Origin: Stomoxys calcitrans
Lineage: Eukaryota; Arthropoda; Insecta; Diptera; Muscidae
Assembly: GCF_963082655.1 (NCBI RefSeq)
Contig: NC_081554.1
Location: 124,037,453-124,101,452, forward strand
Direction of reading: 5' to 3'
Length of the DNA stretch: 64,000 nucleotides
Shown: one piece after another, positions 55,545-64,000 of the stretch
How positions within the stretch are numbered: position 1 is the stretch's first letter
How the letters are laid out: each line of letters begins with the position of its first letter
Notes under the pieces: model-generated
What the model saw: the letters and a program-made list of their open reading frames with translations, nothing else
Told to the model about the DNA's origin: nothing
The model's database searches: none
Position numbers and translations under genes: made by a program

Positions 55545-57135
55545 CTTTAATCGGTTTACAGAACATTTTCCCATTAGCCGAAATTACATCTCGATCTTCT
55601 GCGCTTATTCTATAATTTCTGACAAAAGTTTCGAGGTGTCTTCCACCACTTGACCATCGGGTTTTTGGTCGTCCCGGTTTGCATGTACCACAGTGATTGC
55701 CTTCAAAAGACTTCTGTGCTGGAGCTTCATCATCCATTCTGACAACATGACCTAGCCAACGCAGCCGTCGTCATACAGCTCATACAGTTCGTGATTCATA
55801 CGACGCCTATAGTCTCCATTAACGCAAACTGACCTATATATTTTACGAAGAATCTCTCTCTCAAACACTCCAAGCACTGCCTCGGCTGTTTTCACAAGTA
55901 GTCATGCCTCGGAACCACATAACAACACGGGTAGTATCAGTGTTTTGTATAGTTTTATCTTCGTATGTCGAGAGATGGCCTCGTTTCTAAACTGCCTACT
56001 TTATCCAAAGTAGCTAGTATCATTCTTCGCTTTATTTCAAAACTGGTGTCGCTCATTTCGGTTACCGCGGTTCGGAGGCAGATAAAGTTGCTGACCATCT
56101 CAAAGTTGAGGTTACCATTTTCTCCCCATTTCTCCATTTTCTTTATCTTCTCGGTTGTACAAGGCGATACCATCCATTTCGTTTTATCTCCATTTACTGT
56201 CAGACCCATTTTCACTGAGTCCCTTTAAATTCTTTTAAAGGCTGTAGTAACTACTTTCGGTGACCGACCTATGATATCGATGTCGCCGGCATAGGCGAGC
56301 AGCATGTGTTCTCCTTAGAGTAATGTGCCTTATCTATTCACATCTGCATCTCGTTTATTCTTCTCCAGCAGGATACTAAATAGATCACACGATAAGCTGT
56401 CTCCTTGTCTGAAACCTCGTTTAGTATTGAATGGTTTGGAGATTCTTATTCTTCTATTCTTACTGAGGAACTTTTATCAGCAAGTGTCATCCTGCAGAGT
56501 CTTATTATTTTGCAGGGATAACAAACTCAGACATGGCTTGAAATACCTTTGAACGTATAGGACTGTCGCATCGTAGCCATCGAAGAGATGGTAGGTGTTG
56601 ATTTGTCCTTCTCGGGTCTTTTCCGGGATTTAGCGCAGTATGAATATCTGGTCCAGGGTGGATTTACCAGGTCTAAAGACGCAATGATTGGGCCCAATTA
56701 TCTCATTGACTTAAGGTTTTAATCTTTCACGCAGTACGCTCAAGAGTATCTTGTATGATGTGGGGAGGAGACTTATTACTCTGTAGTTGGCAAATTCCGT
56801 CTTATCCCCCTTCTTGTGTACTGGACATAGTGTGCTGAGGTTCCAGTCATCGGGTATGCGTTCATCTAGCCAAATCGCCACCGGTAGTAAATAGTTCAGC
56901 ATCCAACCCACCGGCTCCTGCCAGCGGCTCCGTACCATGGGATTCTTGGGGGAGGCTTCTGGTACCCAAGTACGGATTTCGCGGCATTTTCTATGGAGTG
57001 GGCAATGGATTGCCACTGCTCCGTTAATCACCAGGACAAGGACAAGGTAATGATCAGAATCTATGTTCGCTCCTCGGAACAATCGTATGTCTTACATGTT
57101 GGATGAAAGCCTTCCATCTACCACAAAAGTGGTAT
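55545..57135 (-). pseudogene. RTE-like LINE in intron 5 (EN end, RT, C-terminus)
   Basis: Minus strand: RGANIDSDHYLVLVLV (57,075-57,030) is the end of the endonuclease; DDWNLSTLCPVHKKGD and ANYRVISLLPTSYKIL (56,850-56,750) begin RT; the block around 56,290 reads YAGD where the catalytic YADD should be; 55,900-55,490 covers the C-terminal segment (APAQKSFEGNHCGTCKPGRP). The EN-to-RT junction has lost the linker. It ends with a poly-T (tail) at 55,531-55,544. It overlaps the 19-kb copy and adds the EN end that copy lacks. Confidence 0.75.
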
Positions 57136-57326
57136 ATCCAAATATGATCCGGAAAAATTTTCAGCTTAATGTCTCAATTTTTAAAGCTTTTAAGAGATGA
57201 GACATAAACTAACACATTTGCACATTATTTTCTCACCAACGGGCTTGCATTGGATGATATTCTTGTAAATGTACACAATAACGTGCAATAGTATGTGTAC
57301 TTTTGCCCGCCTGTGTAGGAGAGAGC

Positions 57327-57383
57327 TTGAAAAACGAACAAGACAGAAACATGATTGAAAAACGAACAAGACAGAAACATGAA
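57327..57383. repeat. 28-bp tandem duplication
   Basis: TTGAAAAACGAACAAGACAG plus AAACATGA occurs at 57,327-57,354 and again from 57,355. It abuts the 5' end of the LINE at 57,388. Confidence 0.85.
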
Positions 57384-57387
57384 TAGG

Positions 57388-60300
57388 CAACAATCCCATG
57401 GCAGCCGGTTGTACGCACCGGATTGACCCGATGGAATCTTCATCGGCAAGGGCTGCCGCCTCAGTGTACGTGTTCGTCTTTTTTCGTCATGGGAGAGGCA
57501 CATCCCGGAGTGCCTTCTCCGTATGCTTTTGGTCCGTGCCGGGATTGAAAAGAACCCCGGACCCTGGTTCTGTTCCGTTTGCCAGAACCGCCTTCATCAT
57601 CGGTCAGTGTCGGTGAGGTGTAACAGGTGCTTGGAGTGGGTACATTTCCGTTCTTGCTCTGGCCTAACTTCGCTACGGGAGTATAGTCATACTGGCTATG
57701 TCGCTAGGTGCTGTGCGAACATAGCCAGCAGTGGGTCACAAGCGTCGCCGTCGTCGCCTTCGGCGTCCTCGTCGTCGGACTATGTGACCCCCCCGACCTC
57801 TCCCGTACGGCAATTTCTGCAAAGACAGCACCCTAGCCCTACTATTGCCAGGCCAGTGTCGGGAAATGTATCGTTCCTGCAGTTAAACTGCAATGGACTG
57901 CGAGGCAAGATTGATGAGATTGTAGATTTTATGAGTCGGAAGAGCATATTGGTCGCAGCGATCTAGGAGACAAAGCTGACCAACACCTGCAGCTTGCACA
58001 GTTGTCACGGTTACAATGTGCTACATAAGGATCGTTCAAGGAATGGAGGTGGGGGATTGGCCTTCGCGATACACCATTCCGTGCAATATAGACCTATCTC
58101 GCCTGCGCATGGCGCTAGTGACCCCTACATGGAATACATGGGGATAGCAGTCAGGTCCGGTACTGCCGAGATAGAACTATACAACGTGTACATACCGCCG
58201 ATTGGTAGCTGCGTTCCGATTAATGGCCAGGCTTACAACCCCGACATAAGTGGATTGCTATCTGGCCACAATCGTCTGGTTCTAGGGAACTTTAATACGC
58301 ATCACACTTCATGGCATTCTCCCCCAGGTAACGACCAGCGTGGCATAGCTTTGGCAGAGCAGATGGAAAGCTCCACGTTTTGCACGGTGAATGAGGATGC
58401 CCCCACTAGGATTACGAGGAGGTGCAGCAGCTCGCCAGACATCTCCATTGCATCCCTTGATCTCCTGAGTGACGTGTCCTGCAATCCGTCATCTCTTTGG
58501 GGTCAGACCACCTCCCCATAGTTCTCACCATCGACCGACCACCCGACTTCATAACCTCTGACGTTTATCAATCATAAGAAGGTCGATTGGATTGGCTTCA
58601 GAGAGTATACCAATCGCCGCTTCAGCAACTGCCACCCCCCTCTCATGTGCTAGTAGTCAAGAGGAAATTCCGAGATATCATTAACGCAGCAACCGCTCGC
58701 TTTATACCAGCCGGTCGAATACCCCAAGTGCGGCCCAATTTCCCGGCGCAAGCAGTGATACTCACAGATGAGCGTGATGGGATTCGTGGTATGGAATCAA
58801 CGAGCTGAATCTGGAAATAAACAGGGTAGTCAACGAACATAAGCGGAATTTGTGGCTGGAACACTTGGAGCAATGTTACTTAGGCACTGGTGTAGGCAAA
58901 CTTTGGTCTACTGTTAAGTCACTCTCGAACCCCGGTAGACGGGATGACAGGACCTCAGTCACTTTTGGCGAGATAACCGTGACTGATCCAAAGAGATGTG
59001 CCAGGTTGTTCAGCCGTCAATTTATTGTGCATCCCGAGAGAGACAGGGCAAGGAGGAGAGCCATTCGCCGTATTCGTGGTCTCCGAGCCGATGAACAGTA
59101 ATCACAATTTACCGTGGGAAGTTACGAATGTCATCCGTGGTGCCAACTCATCTAAGGCGTTGGGCCCCGACGGAATCTCTACATTGATGTTGAAGAATCT
59201 GGATTTACCTGGAGTTGAGTACCTTACCGCTGTCCTCAACCTGTCTTTGAACACTCTTATAGTTCCCGATGTCTGGAAAATGGGCAGAGTGTTCCCGCTA
59301 CTGAAGCCTGGAAAAGACCCGAGTTTGGGGGAGTCGTACAGACCGATCTCCCTTCTCTCATCAGTGGCAAAGACGCTTGAGGCATTACTCCTCCCGAGCC
59401 TCGTAGGAGAATTTCAATTCGCCGAGCATCAACATGGATTTCGGAGACTGCACAGCACAACAACAGCTTTGCATGCCATCACCGCACACATTTGCCGTGG
59501 CTTCAATCAGCCCAGGCCATGTGATAGGACGGTCCTCGTGGCACTGGATCTATCAAAGGCATTTGACATGGTCAGCCATGCCAAATTATTTGAGGACATC
59601 GTCAACACGTCCCTCCAGCCAGGCCTGAAACGATGGGTCGCGAATTATCTGTGTGGTCGCCAGTCATTTGTGGAATTTAGGGATAAGAAGTAGAAGCACT
59701 GTAGAGTGAAACAGGGAGTTCCCCAATGTGGTGTGATATCTCTGGCACTGTTTAACATCTACCTATCCTCCATTCCACCCCCACCAGACGGCATGGAGAT
59801 CGTATCATATGCGGGCGATTGTACGATCATGGCATCAGGCCCCCACCAATTGATGACATCTGCGATAGGTTGATCGTCTACCTCAACGAACTTTCCTCAT
59901 ATTTCGCTGCAAGAAATCTGAAGATATCCGCCACCAAATCTTCAGCCACATTGTTCACTACAAATACGCGTGAGGTGAATACTGAGCTGACTGTGATGGT
60001 CGATGGAGAAATGATTCCGACCATCAAGTGCCCCAAAATATTTGGCGTCACATTTGACAGCTCTTATACATTCCCCCCACATGCCACAGCAATCTGCGAT
60101 AAAGTCAAAAGCAGAAACAAGGTCCTCAAGTCATTTGCTGGCACCACTTGGGGTGCAGACAAAGAAACCTTGTTGACCACGTACAAAGCAATTGGCCGGT
60201 CTATGGTAAGTTATGCAGCGCCAGTGTGGTCTCGTCAGCTTTGTGACAAGCAGTGGAATAGTATTCAGTTCTGTCAGAATGCCGCCCTCCAAACTGCGAC

Positions 60301-60837
60301 GGGCTGTCTCCTCAGTTCTCATGTGGACCACCTCCATCAGGAGGCAAAGATCCTACCAGTGCGAAGACATAACTACATGCTGTCTAAGCAATACCTTTTG
60401 GGCTGTTATCGCAGAGACCATCGAAATCATCATCTTGTGGATAGATCAAGCGGCATATCAAGCAGGCATAAACAACATTCATGCAGACAAGGTAGCAGAT
60501 GCGGTAATTGGCTACCGGGTGTATGTAGTCCTTGGGGAACGACCACCACCCATTGCACCTGAAGAAATCGACCTCCCCCGGCAAACCAGTGTAGTCCTGG
60601 CTTAATTACGTTCCGGCAGATGCAGACGCCTCAATTCATACAGATCCAGGATTGATGCCGACGTGCAAGATGTATGTCCCGATTGTAACCAGGGACCGCA
60701 CGATATACGTCACCTGTTTAACTGTTCGGCCAGACCCACTCGACTCAGACCCAGATCCCTGTGGACGCACCCCACTCAACAGAATCAAGCAGACGAAAGA
60801 TAGAACACAATAAACTGCTACAACAACAACAACAATC
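57388..60837 (+). pseudogene. CR1/Jockey-like LINE with 2A-like motif, near full length
   Basis: In order: a 5' region; ORF from 57,523 with AGIEKNPGPWF (57,538-57,564 is AGIEKNPGP), a PHD-like finger (CSVC...CNRC..WVHFRSC); the endonuclease start NVSFLQLNCNGLRGKIDEI with a TAG stop at 57,964 in place of a Gln codon; LVLGNFNTHHTSWHS (58,280); RT from about 59,150 (KALGPDGIST, SYRPISLLSSVAKTLEAL, LVALDLSKAFDMV); a stop at 59,691; SYAGDCTIM (59,806) where YADD has a D-to-G change; thumb region to 60,560; the CCHC tail VCPDCNQGPHDIRHLFNC (60,674-60,727). It ends GCTACAACAACAACAACAAT. Several frameshifts (58.5-59.1 kb). Same sense as the host gene, in intron 5. Confidence 0.8.
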
Positions 60838-60927
60838 AATATGGACCGGAACGGGCTTGCTCACCTATAGGAGCTAGATGAGGATCGCCACCTCCACATA
60901 TAGACATGTGGCTACAACAACAACCAA
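60838..60927 (+). mobile_element. Retroposon C 3' end abutting the LINE
   Basis: ATATGGACCGGAACGGGCTTG to ATGTGGCTACAACAACAACC. Its 5' part is missing, suggesting the LINE inserted into it or replaced it. Confidence 0.65.
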
Positions 60928-61183
60928 TATCCCGATTTCGATGGGACTTCCATTCCCATCATTTGATAGTGTCAAATCGATTACAATGCCTTCACTTCCC
61001 TTCGCTCACATGTTTTGCTACTTTTTATTTATTGAACATACATAAGTTAAGATAGCATATGGTATTCGCCCAAGGCAGTAGTTTATTATTAGGAAGTTTT
61101 TGACGCCTTTTATGCTGTAATGTATTTTTTCACTAATGTTATACCGGTATCTAATGTAAGGTCAATTCTTTATTTTCCTCTAG
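60928..61183. other. End of intron 5
   Basis: Unassigned AT-rich sequence with a polypyrimidine tract (TTCTTTATTTTCCTCTAG) before exon 6. Confidence 0.5.
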
Positions 61184-61864
61184 AATAAGAAAATCAAGGG
61201 AGAATATTTTAAACATGTCAAACCCGATACAACTGTTGAAAAACGTCAGACCCGTCAAAATCGTATGAATTTCAGTTTGAATGAATTTCCACAACCCCTT
61301 AAATTGGAAACAAATGATGGTGAAAACAAAAAAGCTAGAAAAGCAAACGAAGACATTGATGTAAATTTGCCCCGTCCCATAGTGTTGAAAAAGGAAACGA
61401 TGAAGTATGACATTAACCAGCCTCAAACATATAAAACTGTTTCACTTCAGCCTATAGTTAAGATAAAACGGTTGAATGTGAATAGCCATAGGCAAATTAA
61501 ATTTGGAAATAAGGGAAGATCATCACGGGCAGTTGAGGCGATGAAAAATAATTCTAAACATAAGGCAACCAGTATTAATGCTGACTTCCAACGTTTTGTC
61601 ATTCCAAATCCAGTGCATGATCGCCACTGTGCTTCGCAAACTGCATCATCCTCGCGACGTGATAGTGGTGTTTCTTCTACCTCACGTAACTCCCGAATGG
61701 ATGATAATATTTTACTTGAGATTGCTGCTGAGCGAGCTTTCATCAACCACCACTTGACACATTTTGGTTATTCCCCAATACAATTTGATTTGTACAACGA
61801 TGAACACAATTTGTTAAATTTTCTCCAATATCTGTTCGGTGAATTGGTAGTAGACGATAAATAG
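61184..61864 (+). CDS. Host gene exon 6, C-terminus (residues 551-776)
   Basis: The acceptor is TATTTTCCTCTAG|AAT; it runs open for 226 codons to TAG at 61,862. It begins NKKIKGEYFKHVKPD, again an I-K-x-E near the exon start (K555); P-L-K-L-E (K590) and V-L-K-K-E (K619) add two more. A basic stretch (KIKRLNVNSHRQIKFGNKGR, about 643-662) precedes a Ser/Arg-rich linker (about 702-721). The last 55 residues are hydrophobic and probably helical (MDDNILLEIAAERAFINHH then NLLNFLQYLFGELV), likely a small folded domain for protein contact. I do not recognise that domain. Confidence 0.8.
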   Translation, partial: NKKIKGEYFKHVKPDTTVEKRQTRQNRMNFSLNEFPQPLKLETNDGENKKARKANEDIDVNLPRPIVLKKETMKYDINQPQTYKTVSLQPIVKIKRLNVNSHRQIKFGNKGRSSRAVEAMKNNSKHKATSINADFQRFVIPNPVHDRHCASQTASSSRRDSGVSSTSRNSRMDDNILLEIAAERAFINHHLTHFGYSPIQFDLYNDEHNLLNFLQYLFGELVVDDK

Positions 61865-62125
61865 AGGAATAACTGTTTTTAATGAATTAGTTATGTTTTT
61901 ATTTCTTTTATGTGGATTTTTGACAATTTTTATTTTTTGTGCGTTTTTTTAAAGTTTAAGTGTTTTGAATGAAATTTTATGTATCCTTTAATTTTAATGT
62001 TAATCTGTGTTAAAAATGCAGTCTATAGTTTTTCATCTACATCTTTATGATACGATATACCTGTCTCGTACTACACTACAAAACAGTTTCAAATTAAACT
62101 TTGACTAAAAAAAAAATAATAAAAA

Positions 62126-62131
62126 AATAAA
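62126..62131 (+). promoter_or_regulatory. Candidate polyadenylation signal
   Basis: AATAAA, 262 bp after the exon 6 stop, in an A-rich run; followed by a GT/T-rich stretch (TTTTTTTATGTTGTTG) that is itself the tail of the adjacent LINE. So the gene's 3' end may run up against that insertion. Confidence 0.45.
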
Positions 62132-62160
62132 GCAGAGCTTTAATACAAAACATTTTTTTA

Positions 62161-63622
62161 TGTTGTTGTTTTAGCAGTGTTTTGTGTTCTATCTTTCGTC
62201 TGCTTGATTCTGTTGAGTATCCAGATTCAGGAACTCTGCGACTAAGTTGGGGTGCGTTCTGAGGGATCTGGGTCTGAGACGAGTGGGTTTAGCTGGACAG
62301 TTAAACAGGTGACGTGTGGTCCCTGGTCACAAACGGAGTATACATCCTGTTCGTTGGCGTCAATCTTTGCTCTGTATTAATAATTGAGGAACTCCCTGTT
62401 TCACTCTACGGTGCTTCGATCCCTATATTCTACAAATGACTGGCGACCACACAGATAATTCGCGACCCATCGTTTAAGGCCTGGCTGGAGGGACGTATTG
62501 GCGATGTCCTCAAATAGTTTGGGGTGACTGACCGTTTCGAATGCCTTCGATAGGTCCAGTGCCACGAGGGCCGTCCTATAACATGGCCTGGGCTGATTGA
62601 AGCCACGGCAAATGTGTGCGGTGATGGCATGCAAATCGGTTGTTGTGCTATGCAGTCTTCGAAATCCACACTTGGGGTATTCGACCGGCTGGTATAGAGC
62701 GACAGGCTGATGCGTTAATGATGTCTCGGAATTTCCTCTCGGATGTCTCGGAATTTCCGACGCTCAGAGTTTATGAAGTCGGTCGATGGTGAGATCTCAA
62801 AGAAATGACGGCTTGTCAGGTTATGTCACTCAGGAGATGCAATGAAAATGTCTGCCGAGCTGCTACACCTCTTAATCCTCATTCAACGACGCTGAACGTT
62901 ACCTAGAGGAGAATGTCATAAAACGTGATGCGCATTAAAATCTCCTTGTACCAGACGATTATGGCCCACTTATGTCGGGCTTGTAAGCTTGGTCATTAAC
63001 TGGGTCACTACTACCAACTGGCGGTATGTACACGTTGTAGGCAACGTGGGCAAACTCCAGGTGTTGGTCAGCTTTGTCTCCTGAGTCTCTGCAACCAAAA
63101 TGTTCTTTCGACTCATAAAATCCACTATCTCGTCAACCTTGCACTATCTTTCAGACCATTGCAAAAAAGGTACACTTACCGGCACTGGCCTGGCAATATT
63201 GGGTCTGGAATGCTGCTGTTGCATGAATTACCGCACGAGAGAGGTCTGGGGGGTACCAAATCCGACGACAAGGACGCAGGAAGCGCCGAGGACGACGCTT
63301 GTGGCCCACTGCTGTCTATATTTGCACAGCACCTTGCAACATATTCACTCTGACAATATTGCCGTCGTGACGTAATGTACCCACTCCATGCACCGGTTAC
63401 ACCTCACCGACACCGACCAATGATAAAGGCGATTCTGGTTAACCGAACAGAACCAGGGTCCGGTGTTCTTTTCAATCCCGGCAAGGACCAGAAGCGTGCG
63501 TAGATGGCACTCCGGATGTGCTTCTCCCAAGACAAAAAAAGGACGAACACGTACACTGAGGCGGCAGCCCTTGCCGATGACGGATTCCACCAATCCGGTG
63601 CGTACAACCGGTTGCCACAGGA
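62161..63622 (-). pseudogene. CR1/Jockey-like LINE, internally deleted copy
   Basis: Minus strand, colinear with 57,388-60,837: the 5' end at 63,622; AGIEKNTGPW (63,482-63,453), where the 2A-like NPGP is NTGP and the first finger CxxC is broken (CSVNQ); a shortened endonuclease (63,120-62,700) with many deletions; RT piece ALVALDLSKAFETVS to GRQSFVEYRD (62,590-62,410); then a jump to the CCHC tail and 3' UTR; the end is GCTAAAACAACAACA at 62,161. About 2 kb is lost in several small and large deletions. Confidence 0.8.
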
Positions 63623-64000
63623 TTATTTTTTCTTTATTCTAGGGATCGAAAAATCTTTTGCAGTTTTTTTTATATAGACGTATTCTAGATAGCTAGTCCT
63701 TTTAAAATTTGCCCTTTGTAAACTTTATGCAATATATAACTCGGTTAACTTTAATATCAATTGAGAAGTGTACACGTGGGTTGGGTGACGTAGATTATAA
63801 TGGACACCACGTAACGGCTCTGATTAGATTATCTTGGTAATGTTGAGTTTCCTCCCCCCATCTAAATTGTTGGCTGACCTTCCCATAGTGTCACCTGTGC
63901 AGCTGCCTTAACAACCGTTAGGTGCAATGAGCTAGAATTTCCAGCGATGTTTTCCTTGTGAAAAAGAGCAAAATATTTTGAGCGTCTTCTGGTAAAAAGG
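63623..64000. other. Window end, nothing recognised
   Basis: AT-rich then mixed sequence; no supported gene or repeat. Confidence 0.4.

Larger units (their letters stand above)
38638..61864 (+). other. Host gene: six-exon locus with transposon-filled introns
   Basis: Joining six open blocks at AG/GT sites gives a 776-residue protein with every junction in phase 0. Introns are 161, 4,113, 350, 7,987 and 8,285 bp. A possible acceptor (TATATTAG) just before 38,620 keeps the frame open upstream of the ATG, so a further 5' exon is possible. The protein is hydrophilic, rich in Glu, Asn and Ser, with basic clusters at residues 130-136 and 541-549, and no signal peptide or membrane segment. I do not recognise its family. 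The modular exons and repeated K-x-E motifs suggest a nuclear, perhaps chromatin-related role; that is inference. An AATAAA lies 262 bp past the stop. Confidence 0.7.

Noticed and set aside
57388..57400. CAACAATC as a target duplication of the CR1/Jockey-like LINE
   Set aside because: It occurs on both sides, but the right-hand copy cannot be separated from the CAA tail.

Overview
This window looks like chromosomal DNA from a calyptrate (muscid) fly, Stomoxys- or Musca-like. That placement is an inference from the AT-rich, repeat-choked sequence, from many copies of a Helentron-like repeat ending in a GGCC-centred hairpin followed by TTTTACTTGTT, and from insect-type LINEs and tRNA-derived SINEs. 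There is no bacterial gene organisation, and I found no functional tRNA or rRNA gene and no CRISPR.

Only one convincing host gene is visible: a six-exon plus-strand gene at 38,638-61,864. It was assembled by joining open blocks at clean AG acceptors and GT donors. All five introns are phase 0, and the joined product would be 776 residues. Exons 1, 3 and 4 are recognisably duplicated modules. Five of the six exons carry, near their start, a motif of the form [I/V]-K-x-E-[L/Y/H] that matches the SUMO-acceptor consensus (degenerate in exon 4). Introns 2, 4 and 5 are 4-8 kb and full of transposons. I do not recognise the protein; it looks nuclear (basic clusters, acidic low-complexity stretches).

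Layout: 1-12.6 kb holds Helentron-like repeats in both orientations, LINE 3' ends, tRNA-type SINE copies and a nested element with CAGCAAA subterminal motifs. 12.7-14.9 kb is a LINE remnant with an intact ORF1, flanked by 84-bp direct repeats. 14.9-20.2 kb has an inverted-repeat array, another Helentron-like copy and an RTE-like LINE. 20.2-28.1 kb is mostly Helentron-like repeats, a tandem array and SINEs. 28-38 kb is AT-rich, with a HARBI1-like remnant, a pogo-type MITE, two related TIR families and a minus-strand RNase H LINE. 38.6-61.9 kb is the host gene with its transposon-filled introns, including a 3.4-kb CR1/Jockey-like LINE (57.4-60.8 kb) that encodes a 2A-like NPGP motif ahead of a PHD-like finger. 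62.2-63.6 kb is an internally deleted minus-strand copy of that LINE.

Interactions: the elements repeatedly nest in each other. Retroposon C sits inside an RNase H LINE with a 13-bp target duplication, and another copy sits inside an RTE-like LINE; a SINE sits inside an intronic tandem array. Retroposon C shares its GCTACAACAACAAC tail with the CR1/Jockey-like LINE, suggesting that LINE's machinery mobilised it. Coordinates of degenerate repeats are approximate, generally within about 20 bases.
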